Source of the DNA: Variovorax beijingensis | GTDB taxonomy: Bacteria; Pseudomonadota; Gammaproteobacteria; Burkholderiales; Burkholderiaceae_C | Assembly: GCF_007828835.1 (NCBI RefSeq) | Contig: NZ_VIVL01000001.1 | Location: 984,001 to 1,048,000, forward strand | DNA: 64,000 nucleotides | Reading direction: 5' to 3' | Shown here: in pieces, positions 17,696 through 26,008 of the stretch | Layout of the letters: the number at the start of each line of letters is the position of its first letter | Numbering within the stretch: the stretch's first letter is position 1 | The notes under the pieces: model-generated | Told to the model about the DNA's origin: nothing | The model's database searches: none | Seen by the model: only the letters and a program-made list of their open reading frames with translations | Translations under genes and position numbers: made by a program

Positions 17696-18370
17696 ATGCT
17701 CACCGTCCATCACCTCAACAATTCGCGCTCGCAGCGCGTGCTTTGGCTGCTCGAAGAACTTGGCCTGCCCTACGAGATCGTCCACTACCAGCGCGACCCG
17801 CAGACCATGTTGGCGCCCGCTTCGCTGCGGGCCGTGCATCCGCTGGGCAAGTCGCCGGTGGTGACCACGGACGACGGGCTGGTGCTGGCGGAGTCGGGTG
17901 CGGTCATCGAAACGCTGATCGAGCGCCATGGCAGCGGCCGCTTGGCGCCCGCGGCGGGCACGCCGGAGGCGGTGCGCTATCGCTACTGGCTGCATTTCGC
18001 GGAAGGCTCGGCGATGTCGCCGCTGCTGCTCAAGCTGGTGTTCGACAGGGTCGAGAACGGCAGGATGCCCTTCTTCGCGAAGCCGATCGCGAAGATGATC
18101 TCCGGCAAGGCCAAGGCGGCCATCGTCACGCCCAATATTGAAAGCCACCTGGATTTCATGGAAGCCGAGCTCGGCAAGAGCGAGTGGTTTGCCGGCAGCG
18201 AATTCACGGGTGCCGACATCCAGATGAGTTTCCCGGTCGAAGCCGCGCAGGCGCGCGGCGGCCTCGATGCGAAGCGGCCCAGGCTGATGGCGTACCTGGA
18301 GCGCATCCATGCGCGGCCCGGCTACCAGCGCGCGCTCGAACGCGGCGGCCCCTACGGCCTCCTGAGCTGA
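17696..18370 (+). CDS. Glutathione S-transferase
   Basis: This 224-residue cytosolic GST has an N-terminal thioredoxin-like domain with the catalytic serine region NNSRSQRVLWLLEELGLPYE and the cis-proline segment GKSPVVTTDDGLVLAESGAV that binds glutathione. An all-helical C-terminal domain follows, containing the N-capping motif EFTGADIQMSFP. It begins 9 bp after ychF and may be co-transcribed with it. The substrate cannot be predicted. Confidence 0.9.
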   Translation: MLTVHHLNNSRSQRVLWLLEELGLPYEIVHYQRDPQTMLAPASLRAVHPLGKSPVVTTDDGLVLAESGAVIETLIERHGSGRLAPAAGTPEAVRYRYWLHFAEGSAMSPLLLKLVFDRVENGRMPFFAKPIAKMISGKAKAAIVTPNIESHLDFMEAELGKSEWFAGSEFTGADIQMSFPVEAAQARGGLDAKRPRLMAYLERIHARPGYQRALERGGPYGLLS

Positions 18371-18380
18371 AGCGTTTGCT

Positions 18381-18851
18381 TCACGACGGGAACACGTAGA
18401 GCAGCGCGACCGTCATGCAGACATAGCGCAGGAACTTCCCGATGGCCATGTAGCCCAGGCATGGCCAGAACGGCAGCTTGAGCCAGCCCGCCACCGCGCA
18501 CAGCGGATCGCCCACCAGCGGCAGCCAGCTCAGCAGGCAGGCCTTGGGCCCGAGCCGCTCCAGCCAGCCCAAGACCCGCACATGGTGTTTCGAGTGCGAA
18601 TATTTGTCGGCCACCTTGTGCGCGCCGTAGCCCATCCACCAGTCGACCGCGCCGCCCAGCGTGTTGCCCACCGTCGCGACCAGGATCGCCGGCCAGAACA
18701 TGTCGGGGTTGAGCTTGAGCAAGCCGAAAAGAATGGGCTCCGAGCCCACCGGCAGCAGCGTGGCCGAGACGAAGGCCGCGATGAACAGCGTGGAGAGTCC
18801 GTATTGCGGAAGCGCAAGGAGCGCCAGGAGTGCGTCGAGCCAGGCTTGCAT
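18381..18851 (-). CDS. YqaA family membrane protein (DedA/SNARE-associated type)
   Basis: This 156-residue protein has about four hydrophobic segments and the conserved motifs PVGSEPILFGLL, VGNTLGGAVDWWMGY and LPLVGDPLCAVAGWLKLPF, typical of the YqaA branch of the DedA/VTT superfamily. DedA relatives take part in lipid flipping and envelope homeostasis, but YqaA itself is not well characterised. It is convergent with the GST gene with only 10 bp between stops. The 180 bp on its other side hold the dusB promoter region. Confidence 0.85.
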   Translation of the reverse strand: MQAWLDALLALLALPQYGLSTLFIAAFVSATLLPVGSEPILFGLLKLNPDMFWPAILVATVGNTLGGAVDWWMGYGAHKVADKYSHSKHHVRVLGWLERLGPKACLLSWLPLVGDPLCAVAGWLKLPFWPCLGYMAIGKFLRYVCMTVALLYVFPS

Positions 18852-19032
18852 AAGGTGAAATGAGTCGACGCAGTATAGGCAGCGAACCTTCTGCGGCAGG
18901 TCGGAGAAAACGCCGGATGCAACCGGTGCTTGCGGTGTACCGCGCGCGCAAATCGTTTCAGCGCATGGAATCGCGCGTGGCTACAATCGTGCCTCATTTT
19001 TCAGCAGCCGCTCTCGCGACGCTTTCCACTTC

Positions 19033-20091
19033 ATGACCTTGCAGATCGGCACCCACACGCTGGAAAACCGCCTGTTCGTTGCGCCCATGGCCGGTGTGAC
19101 GGACCGGCCGTTCCGCATGCTGTGCCGCGAACTCGGCGCGGGCTACGCGGTCAGCGAGATGGTCACCTCGCGCAAGGAACTCTGGAACACGCTCAAGACC
19201 TCGCGCCGCGCCAACCACGACGGCGAACCCGGTCCCATCGCGGTGCAGATTGCCGGCACCGATGCGGCCATGATGGCCGAGGCTGCGGTCTACAACATCG
19301 AGCGCGGCGCGCAGATCATCGACATCAACATGGGCTGCCCGGCCAAGAAGGTCTGCAACAAGTGGGCCGGTTCGGCGCTGATGCGCGACGAGCCGCTGGC
19401 GCTCGAAATCGTGCAGGCCGTGGTCGATGCGGCAGCGCCCCACAACGTGCCGGTCACGCTCAAGATGCGCACTGGCTGGAGCGAAGAGCACCGCAACGCG
19501 GTGAAGCTCGCGCGCGATTTCGAATCGGCCGGCGTGCAGATGCTCACCGTGCACGGGCGTACCCGCGAGCAAGGCTACAAGGGCAGCGCCGAGTACGACA
19601 CCATTGCCGCCGTGAAGGCCGCGGTGCGCGTGCCGGTGGTGGCCAACGGCGACATCCGCTCGCCCGAGAAGGCGCGCGAGGTGCTCGCGGCCACCGGCGC
19701 CGATGCGGTGATGATCGGCCGCGCGGCGCAGGGGCGGCCCTGGATCTTCCGCGAGATCTCCCATTTCCTGGCCACGGGCACGCACCTTGCACCGCCGCTG
19801 GTCGCCGAAGTGCGCCGCCTGCTGCTCGACCACCTGGTGGAGCACTACGCGCTCTACGGCGAATTCAGCGGCGTGCGCACCGCGCGCAAGCACATCGGCT
19901 GGTATGTGCGCACGCTGCCGGACGGCGAAGCCTTCCGCGCGCGGATGAACACCATCGAAGACTCCGCTGCGCAGCTGCGCGCGGTCGGCGATTATTTCGA
20001 CGGGTTGGCGGACCGCATGGACCGCATGCCCGTGCACCAGGCGGCCGAAGAGCTGTCCGGTGAAGAGGAGGCGGCCTGCGCCGCCGATTGA
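19033..20091 (+). CDS. dusB: tRNA-dihydrouridine synthase DusB
   Basis: This 352-residue FMN enzyme reduces specific uridines in the tRNA D-loop to dihydrouridine. The N-terminal barrel starts LFVAPMAGVTDRPFRMLCRE. The family signature IDINMGCPAKKVCNKWAGSA contains the catalytic cysteine after NMGCPAKK. FMN-phosphate binding is in VPVVANGDI and DAVMIGRAAQGRPWIF. The gene directly precedes fis with an 18-bp gap, the conserved proteobacterial dusB-fis operon. Confidence 0.95.
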   Translation: MTLQIGTHTLENRLFVAPMAGVTDRPFRMLCRELGAGYAVSEMVTSRKELWNTLKTSRRANHDGEPGPIAVQIAGTDAAMMAEAAVYNIERGAQIIDINMGCPAKKVCNKWAGSALMRDEPLALEIVQAVVDAAAPHNVPVTLKMRTGWSEEHRNAVKLARDFESAGVQMLTVHGRTREQGYKGSAEYDTIAAVKAAVRVPVVANGDIRSPEKAREVLAATGADAVMIGRAAQGRPWIFREISHFLATGTHLAPPLVAEVRRLLLDHLVEHYALYGEFSGVRTARKHIGWYVRTLPDGEAFRARMNTIEDSAAQLRAVGDYFDGLADRMDRMPVHQAAEELSGEEEAACAAD

Positions 20092-20109
20092 GAGGAAGAG
20101 AAAAAAAAC

Positions 20110-20346
20110 ATGAGCAAGAAACACATCGAGGACTGCGTGCGCACCAGTCTGGACAGCTACTTTCGTGATCTGCGCGGCACCGAACCCGACGGCATGTACG
20201 AGATGCTCGTGCGTGTGGTCGAGAAGCCCCTGCTCGACGTCGTGATGACGCGCGCCGAGGGCAACCAGTCGAAGGCCGCGCAATGGTTGGGCCTGAATCG
20301 CAACACGCTTCGCAAGAAGCTGGTTGAACACAAACTCTTGAAATAA
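20110..20346 (+). CDS. fis: Fis family nucleoid-associated DNA-binding protein
   Basis: This 78-residue protein is a short Fis. A helical dimerisation region ([11 protein letters not shown]) is followed by a C-terminal helix-turn-helix ([20 protein letters not shown]). Fis bends DNA and adjusts transcription of stable RNA and many growth-linked genes. It lies between dusB and purH in one transcription unit, 20 bp before purH, as in many betaproteobacteria. Confidence 0.95.
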   Translation: MSKKHIEDCVRTSLDSYFRDLRGTEPDGMYEMLVRVVEKPLLDVVMTRAEGNQSKAAQWLGLNRNTLRKKLVEHKLLK

Positions 20347-20366
20347 ATAACTCCACGGCATATTCC

Positions 20367-21974
20367 ATGGCCCAGACCGCACTCATCTCCGTCTCCGACA
20401 AAACCGGCATCCTCGAATTCGCGCAGGCGCTGCATGCGCTGGGCATCAAGCTGCTGTCCACCGGCGGCACCGCCAAGCTGCTGGCCGATGCCGGCCTGCC
20501 CGTGACCGAAGTGGCCGACCACACCGGCTTTCCCGAAATGCTCGACGGCCGCGTGAAGACGCTGCATCCCAAGATCCACGGCGGCCTGCTCGCGCGGCGC
20601 GACCTGCCCGCGCACGTCGCGGCCATCAAGGAACACGGCATCGACACCATCGACCTGCTGGTGGTCAATCTCTATCCCTTCGAAGCGACAGTGGCCAAGG
20701 CCGGCTGCACGCTCGAGGACGCGATCGAGAACATCGACATCGGCGGCCCGGCCATGGTGCGCAGCGCGGCCAAGAACTGGAAGGACGTCGGCGTGCTGAC
20801 GGACGCCTCGCAGTACCCCGTGGCGCTGGCTGAACTGCAGGCCGGCGGCAAGCTCAGCGACAAGACCAGGTTCGCGTTCTCGGTGGCCGCGTTCAACCGC
20901 ATCGCCGACTACGACGGCGCGATCAGCGACTACCTCTCGGCCATCGACTTCGACGCCAGCATCGGCCAGCCCTCGCCCACGCGCTCGCTGTTCCCGGCGC
21001 AGAGCAACGGCCGCTTCGTGAAGGTGCAGGACCTGCGCTACGGCGAGAACCCGCACCAGCAGGCCGCGTTCTACCGCGACCTGCATCCGGCGCCCGGTTC
21101 GCTCGTGTCGGCGAAGCAATTGCAGGGCAAGGAGCTCAGCTACAACAACATCGCCGATGCGGATGCCGCATGGGAATGCGTGAAGAGCTTCGACGTGCCC
21201 GCCTGCGTGATCGTCAAGCACGCCAACCCCTGCGGCGTGGCCGTGGGCAAGGACGCGGCCGAGGCTTACGCCAAGGCCTTCAAGACCGACCCGACCTCGG
21301 CCTTCGGCGGCATCATCGCCTTCAACCGCCCGGTCGATGGCGAGACTGCGCAGGCCATTGCCAAGCAGTTCGTCGAAGTGCTGATGGCGCCGGGCTACAC
21401 GCCCGAGGCGCTCGAAGTGTTCCAGGCGACCAAGGCCAAGCTCAACGTGCGCGTGCTCGAAATCGCACTGCCCAAGGGCGGCAGCACCGACTGGGACAAC
21501 GGCCGCAACGCGATGGACGTCAAGCGTGTCGGCTCGGGCCTGCTGATCCAGACCGCCGACAACCACGAGCTGGCGCTGGCCGACCTCAAGGTGGTCAGCA
21601 AGAAGCAGCCCACGCCCGAGCAGCTGCAGGACCTGCTGTTCGCATGGAAGGTCGCCAAGTACGTCAAGAGCAACGCCATCGTGTTCTGCGCCGGCGGCAT
21701 GACCATGGGCGTGGGCGCCGGCCAGATGAGCCGCCTCGACTCGGCGCGCATCGCGAGCATCAAGGCCGAGCATGCGGGCCTGTCGCTGAAAGGCACGGCG
21801 GTGGCAAGCGACGCCTTCTTCCCGTTCCGCGACGGGCTCGACGTGGTGGTCGATGCCGGCGCGAGCAGCGTCATCCAGCCGGGCGGTTCGATGCGCGACC
21901 AGGAAGTGATCGACGCTGCCGACGAGCGCGGCGTGGTCATGGTGCTCTCGGGCGTACGCCACTTCCGGCACTGA
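20367..21974 (+). CDS. purH: Bifunctional AICAR formyltransferase / IMP cyclohydrolase PurH
   Basis: This 535-residue enzyme carries out the last two steps of IMP synthesis. The N-terminal IMP cyclohydrolase (MGS-like) domain of about 200 residues has [11 protein letters not shown] and [13 protein letters not shown]. The C-terminal AICAR transformylase domain contains the KHANPCG motif with the catalytic Lys-His pair and the [14 protein letters not shown] segment. The C-terminal [16 protein letters not shown] is as in other PurH. It follows fis by 20 bp. The downstream hairpin at 21992 separates it from the convergent hemL. Confidence 0.97.
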   Translation: MAQTALISVSDKTGILEFAQALHALGIKLLSTGGTAKLLADAGLPVTEVADHTGFPEMLDGRVKTLHPKIHGGLLARRDLPAHVAAIKEHGIDTIDLLVVNLYPFEATVAKAGCTLEDAIENIDIGGPAMVRSAAKNWKDVGVLTDASQYPVALAELQAGGKLSDKTRFAFSVAAFNRIADYDGAISDYLSAIDFDASIGQPSPTRSLFPAQSNGRFVKVQDLRYGENPHQQAAFYRDLHPAPGSLVSAKQLQGKELSYNNIADADAAWECVKSFDVPACVIVKHANPCGVAVGKDAAEAYAKAFKTDPTSAFGGIIAFNRPVDGETAQAIAKQFVEVLMAPGYTPEALEVFQATKAKLNVRVLEIALPKGGSTDWDNGRNAMDVKRVGSGLLIQTADNHELALADLKVVSKKQPTPEQLQDLLFAWKVAKYVKSNAIVFCAGGMTMGVGAGQMSRLDSARIASIKAEHAGLSLKGTAVASDAFFPFRDGLDVVVDAGASSVIQPGGSMRDQEVIDAADERGVVMVLSGVRHFRH

Positions 21975-21991
21975 GCCAGCGCCCTTGGGTC

Positions 21992-22011
21992 GGGGCGCCC
22001 GTCGGCGCCCC
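21992..22011. terminator. GC-rich hairpin between convergent purH and hemL
   Basis: An 8-bp perfect stem GGGGCGCC / GGCGCCCC with a CGTC loop lies in the 49-bp gap between two convergent genes. There is no T tract on either side, so it may pause polymerase or act with Rho. Termination is inferred from position. Confidence 0.4.
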
Positions 22012-22023
22012 GCAGCAGACAGA

Positions 22024-23319
22024 TCAGAGCGGGCGCAGCGTCCTGAAAACCTGCCGCGCAGCTTCGATGGTGGCGGCAATGTCTTCCTCGCCGTGCGCGG
22101 CGCTCACGAAGCCGGCCTCGTAGAGCGCCGGCGCGATGTATACGCCGCGGTCGAGCAAACCGTGGAACAGCGCGTTGAACTTCGCGTTGTCGGTGGTCAT
22201 CACGGTGGCGTAGTTCTGCGGCAGTTCGTCCATCAGGAAGAAGCCGAACATGCCGCCCTCGCTGTCGGCGTTGAAGGGCTGGCCCTCGGCGGCTGCCGCG
22301 GCTTTCAGGCCGTCGACCAGCGTGCGGGTCTTCTTCGCCAGTGCTTCATAGAAGCCGGGCTTCGAGATTTCCTTCAGCGTGGCCAGGCCGCAGGCCGTGG
22401 CCACCGGGTTGCCCGACAGCGTGCCGGCCTGGTAGACCGGCCCGAGCGGCGCGAGCTGTTCCATGATGGCGCGCGGGCCGCCGAAGGCCGCCAGCGGCAT
22501 GCCGCCGCCGATGACCTTGCCGAGCACCGTGAGGTCGGGCGTGATGCCCAGCACGCCCTGCGCGCCGTGCAGGCCGACGCGAAAGCCGGTCATCACTTCG
22601 TCGAACACCAGCAGCGCGCCGTGCTGCGTGCACAGCTCTCGGCAGCGGGCGGCGAAGGCGGGCGTGGCGCGCACGAAGTTCATGTTGCCGGCAATCGCCT
22701 CGATCATCAGGCAGGCGATGTCGTTGCCGTGCAGCGCGAAGGCTTCCTCGAGCTGCGCGATGTTGTTGTACTCGAGCACCAGCGTGTGCTGCGTGACCTC
22801 GGGCGGCACGCCGGCCGAGGTGGGATGGCCGAAGGTGGCGAGGCCGGAGCCGGCCTTCACCAGCAGCGCGTCGGCATGGCCGTGGTAGCAACCTTCGAAC
22901 TTGATGATGTGCTTGCGGCCGGTGGCGCCGCGCGCCAGGCGCAGCGCGCTCATGGCGGCCTCGGTGCCCGAGCTCACGAGCCGCACCATCTCCATCGACG
23001 GCATCAGCGCGAGGATGGCTTCGGCCAGCTCGATCTCGCGCTCGGTCGGCGCGCCGTAGGAGAAGCCCTCGAGCACGGCCTTCTGCACCGCCTCGACCAC
23101 CGCGGGGTGGCCGTGGCCCAGGATCATCGGCCCCCAGGAGCCGATGTAGTCGATGTAGCGCTTGTCGTTGGCGTCCCAGAAATAGGCGCCCTCGGCCCGG
23201 CGGATGAAGCGCGGGGTGCCGCCCACGGCCTTGAAGGCGCGCACCGGCGAATTGACGCCACCGGGAATGACGGCGCGGGCGCGCTCGAAAAGAATGTCGT
23301 TTTGGTCAGCGTTTTGCAT
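22024..23319 (-). CDS. hemL: Glutamate-1-semialdehyde 2,1-aminomutase HemL
   Basis: This 431-residue PLP enzyme makes 5-aminolevulinate, the first committed tetrapyrrole precursor in the C5 pathway. It shows [19 protein letters not shown] at the N-terminus and [20 protein letters not shown] for PLP phosphate binding. [17 protein letters not shown] contains the PLP-contacting aspartate, and K268 in [16 protein letters not shown] is the Schiff-base lysine. Its ATG overlaps the stop of thiD, so the two are co-transcribed. Confidence 0.97.
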   Translation of the reverse strand: MQNADQNDILFERARAVIPGGVNSPVRAFKAVGGTPRFIRRAEGAYFWDANDKRYIDYIGSWGPMILGHGHPAVVEAVQKAVLEGFSYGAPTEREIELAEAILALMPSMEMVRLVSSGTEAAMSALRLARGATGRKHIIKFEGCYHGHADALLVKAGSGLATFGHPTSAGVPPEVTQHTLVLEYNNIAQLEEAFALHGNDIACLMIEAIAGNMNFVRATPAFAARCRELCTQHGALLVFDEVMTGFRVGLHGAQGVLGITPDLTVLGKVIGGGMPLAAFGGPRAIMEQLAPLGPVYQAGTLSGNPVATACGLATLKEISKPGFYEALAKKTRTLVDGLKAAAAAEGQPFNADSEGGMFGFFLMDELPQNYATVMTTDNAKFNALFHGLLDRGVYIAPALYEAGFVSAAHGEEDIAATIEAARQVFRTLRPL

Positions 23320-24284
23320 CAGTGTCGGGTGTCGTGGGGGGGCAGGGCAAAGTCTTGCGGCGCATCGGGGTCTTCATCGTCGTCCTCATCGTCTTCCGGC
23401 TCGGCCCAGAACAGGCGGTCCGGAAGCACATGGCCCATGCCGGGCCGGAAGCCCGCGTCGAGGCAGCGGTCCATGTAGGCCAGGGCTTCGGTGGTGGCGG
23501 CCACCAGGTCGGTGCCGCTCGCGAGCAGGGCGGCCAGCGCGGCCGACAGCGTGTCGCCGGCACCGGCGAAGACGGCTTCGAGCCGCTCGTATTTCTCGCT
23601 GGCGAGCACCGACTGCGGCGAGGCCAGCACGTTGTCGATGAACTGGTCGGGCAGCACCATGCCGGTCACCAGCGTGTAGGGCACGCCGAATTCGCCGGCG
23701 GCCTTGGCAATGTCGCGCGCGCCGGGCGGGCGCTCGCCGCTCCAGTCGGGAAGCAGCCAGCGCCACAGCGTACTGTGGTTTCCAACCAACACTGTGGCCT
23801 GGGGCAGCAGCAGTTCGCGGAAGGCGTCGAGATAGCCCTCGATGAGGTTCTCGTCCCACCAGGAAAGGTTGGGCATGTAGGCCACCAGCGGCACCTCGGG
23901 GTAGTCGGAGGCGGTCTCGGCGATGGTGCTCAGCGCGTCGGGCGTTCCGACGAAGCCCACCTTGATGAGCTGGACCTCCACGTCCTCGAGAATGGCGCGC
24001 GCCTGCTCGGCGATGGCCTCCTCCTCGAAGGCGAAATGGTCGAAGATCTCGGCCGTGTCGCGGGCGTAGGCGCCCGTCACCACCGGCAGCATGTGCGCGC
24101 CGACCGAGGCCATGGCCAGGGCGTCGGCGCCCAGCCCGCCGGCGCCGCTCGGGTCGCTGGCGTTGAAGACCAGCACGCAGGGCGGATTCAGGTCGCGCTC
24201 GGCCACCTCTTCGGCGTCCGGCGGGGGGTCGTTAAGATTGCCCGGTTTGCGGGCGTGGTCTGCTGGATGTAAGTAGATGGTCAT
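23319..24284 (-). CDS. thiD: Hydroxymethylpyrimidine/phosphomethylpyrimidine kinase ThiD
   Basis: This 321-residue ribokinase-fold enzyme phosphorylates HMP and HMP-P in thiamine synthesis. It has the core [20 protein letters not shown] and the C-terminal [19 protein letters not shown] anion hole. It is longer than the usual 260-270 residues. About 35 charged and proline-rich residues precede the fold, and a strongly acidic tail ([10 protein letters not shown]) follows it. Some motifs diverge from E. coli ThiD, so strict substrate identity is inferred. It is divergent from the rubredoxin gene and overlaps hemL by one base. Confidence 0.85.
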   Translation of the reverse strand: MTIYLHPADHARKPGNLNDPPPDAEEVAERDLNPPCVLVFNASDPSGAGGLGADALAMASVGAHMLPVVTGAYARDTAEIFDHFAFEEEAIAEQARAILEDVEVQLIKVGFVGTPDALSTIAETASDYPEVPLVAYMPNLSWWDENLIEGYLDAFRELLLPQATVLVGNHSTLWRWLLPDWSGERPPGARDIAKAAGEFGVPYTLVTGMVLPDQFIDNVLASPQSVLASEKYERLEAVFAGAGDTLSAALAALLASGTDLVAATTEALAYMDRCLDAGFRPGMGHVLPDRLFWAEPEDDEDDDEDPDAPQDFALPPHDTRH

Positions 24285-24395
24285 ACGCCGGGCGAAATCC
24301 CCTGGATGGTGGCATAGGCGCGACGTTTACCGTCCGCCAGTGAGATACGCATAGATACACTCGTTGCATTTAATGAACAAGGACTTTAAGCTCCG

Positions 24396-24566
24396 ATGAA
24401 TACGAAAACTTGGATGTGCCTGATTTGTGGGTGGATCTATGACGAAGCGGTTGGTGTACCGGAAGACGGCATCGCGGCAGGCACGGCCTGGGCCGATGTC
24501 CCGATGAACTGGACCTGTCCTGAGTGCGGTGCGCGCAAGGAAGACTTCGAAATGGTTGAAATCTAA
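24396..24566 (+). CDS. Rubredoxin
   Basis: This 56-residue protein carries one iron on four cysteines: C8 and C11 in [11 protein letters not shown], and C41 and C44 in [14 protein letters not shown]. Aromatic core residues and the GWIYDE/PEDGI segments are standard for rubredoxins. It would act as a small cytoplasmic electron carrier; the partner is unknown. It is divergent from thiD across 111 bp, a gene neighbourhood common in Burkholderiales, and it precedes the pil chemotaxis genes. Confidence 0.95.
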   Translation: MNTKTWMCLICGWIYDEAVGVPEDGIAAGTAWADVPMNWTCPECGARKEDFEMVEI

Positions 24567-24592
24567 AAGCATGGCATAGGGCTACGCGATTT

Positions 24593-24609
24593 GCGCCGAT
24601 GTACGGCGC
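24593..24609 (+). terminator. Weak hairpin after rubredoxin
   Basis: Six-base stem GCGCCG / CGGCGC with loop ATGTA, 27 bases after the rubredoxin stop and 40 bases before pilG. No T tract follows, so termination is uncertain. Confidence 0.25.
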
Positions 24610-24648
24610 GGCGGGCATCCAAGTCTCATCTCAGCAGGAGCATGTGCA

Positions 24649-25047
24649 ATGGGGCCGAATGGATCAGGTTACAAGGTGCTCGTCATTGACGACAGCAATA
24701 CGATCCGGCGCAGTGCCGAAATATTTCTGAAGCAGGGCGGACACGAGGTTCTTCTCGCGGAAGACGGCTTCGACGCGCTCTCCAAGGTTAACGACCACAA
24801 GCCGCATCTGATTTTCTGCGACATCCTGATGCCGCGGCTGGACGGCTACCAGACCTGCGCCATCATCAAGCGCAACGCTCATTTCTCCAATGTTCCGGTC
24901 GTGATGCTCTCCTCGAAAGACGGCGTCTTCGACAAGGCTCGCGGCCGCATGGTCGGGTCGCAGGACTACCTGACCAAACCTTTCACCAAAGACCAGCTGC
25001 TGCAGGCCGTGCAGCAGTTTGGCACCCTTCAACAGGAAGTGCAGTAA
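24649..25047 (+). CDS. pilG: Twitching motility response regulator PilG
   Basis: This 132-residue single-domain response regulator has the acidic pair in VLVIDDSNTIRR, the phosphoacceptor D58 in FCDILMPRLDG, the conserved serine in VVMLSSKDG and the lysine in YLTKPFT. By homology PilG is phosphorylated by the ChpA kinase and promotes pilus extension. Upstream AGGAG supports the ATG. Its TAA directly abuts the ATG of pilH, so the Chp genes are read as one unit. Confidence 0.93.
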   Translation: MGPNGSGYKVLVIDDSNTIRRSAEIFLKQGGHEVLLAEDGFDALSKVNDHKPHLIFCDILMPRLDGYQTCAIIKRNAHFSNVPVVMLSSKDGVFDKARGRMVGSQDYLTKPFTKDQLLQAVQQFGTLQQEVQ

Positions 25048-25413
25048 ATGCCCATTCGAAAAATCCTCGTCGTCGACGACTCCAAGACGGAACTGGTGTT
25101 CCTCTCGGACCTGCTCCAGAAGAACGGCTTTGCGGTCAAGACCGCCGAAAACGCCGAAGACGCCATGCGCCGCCTCGAAGAGGACCAGCCCGACCTGATT
25201 CTCATGGACGTCGTGATGCCCGGCCAGAACGGCTTCCAGCTGACGCGCGCGATTGCCCGCGATCCGCAGTACGCCGCCATCCCGATCATCCTGTGCACCA
25301 GCAAGAACCAGGAAACCGATCGCGTCTGGGGCATGCGCCAGGGCGCCCGCGACTACATCGTGAAGCCGGTCAACGCGGCCGAGCTGATGTCCAAGATCAG
25401 CGCGCTGGCCTGA
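25048..25413 (+). CDS. pilH: Twitching motility response regulator PilH
   Basis: This 121-residue single-domain response regulator shows ILVVDDSKTELVFL, phosphoacceptor D54 in LMDVVMPGQNG, the threonine/serine pair in ILCTSKNQ and the lysine in YIVKPVN. In Pseudomonas PilH counteracts PilG, favouring retraction or draining phosphate. It begins immediately after pilG and is followed 19 bp later by the CheW-like pilI. Confidence 0.93.
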   Translation: MPIRKILVVDDSKTELVFLSDLLQKNGFAVKTAENAEDAMRRLEEDQPDLILMDVVMPGQNGFQLTRAIARDPQYAAIPIILCTSKNQETDRVWGMRQGARDYIVKPVNAAELMSKISALA

Positions 25414-25432
25414 GCAGGCGCCTGCCGAGTCC

Positions 25433-25966
25433 ATGGCCAATCGCGACGCTCTCCGAGCCTTCCAGTCCCGGCTTGCAAGCCGCCTGCAGGCTGCGCGCAC
25501 GACCGGCGTCGCCGCCTCGTGGCTCGCGGTCGAGGCGGGCGAGGGCAAGTACCTGTTTCCACTCGGCCACGCGGGAGAGATCTTCCCGTGGACGCCACCC
25601 CAGCCCGTGCCCTACACGCAGCCCTGGTTCCTGGGCGTTGCCAACCTGCGCGGCGGCCTTTATGGCGTGGTGCACCTGTCGGCATTCGCCTCGGGCGCGC
25701 CGGACAACACGGTCGCCACCGAGGCGGCCCGCATGCAATCGCGGCTCGTTGCCCTCAACGAGCTGCTCGAAGTGAACTGCGCGCTGCTGGTCGACCGGCT
25801 GGCGGGACTGCGCGGCGCCGAGGCCTTCACGGCTTCGGAGCCGCCAGGCGCACAGGCACCCGCCTGGCTGGGGCATCTGTACACCGATGCGGCGGGCGAG
25901 CGCTGGCAGGAAGTCAACCTGCAGGCGCTTTCGCAGCAACCCGAGTTTTTGAGTATTGGCGCCTAG
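25433..25966 (+). CDS. pilI: CheW-like adaptor PilI
   Basis: This 177-residue CheW-domain protein couples the receptor PilJ to the ChpA kinase. The N-terminal helix ALRAFQSRLASRLQAAR precedes a CheW beta barrel with FPLGHAGEIFPW, the GVANLRGGLYGVVHLSAF core and a C-terminal WQEVNLQALSQQPEFL. The region between residues 85 and 140 is more divergent than in chemotaxis CheW, which is usual for PilI. Operon position between pilH and pilJ fixes the identity. Confidence 0.9.
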   Translation: MANRDALRAFQSRLASRLQAARTTGVAASWLAVEAGEGKYLFPLGHAGEIFPWTPPQPVPYTQPWFLGVANLRGGLYGVVHLSAFASGAPDNTVATEAARMQSRLVALNELLEVNCALLVDRLAGLRGAEAFTASEPPGAQAPAWLGHLYTDAAGERWQEVNLQALSQQPEFLSIGA

Positions 25967-26008
25967 TGCTTCCGCACAGCCCAAAGACAACCACCTGAAG
26001 GACCGACC

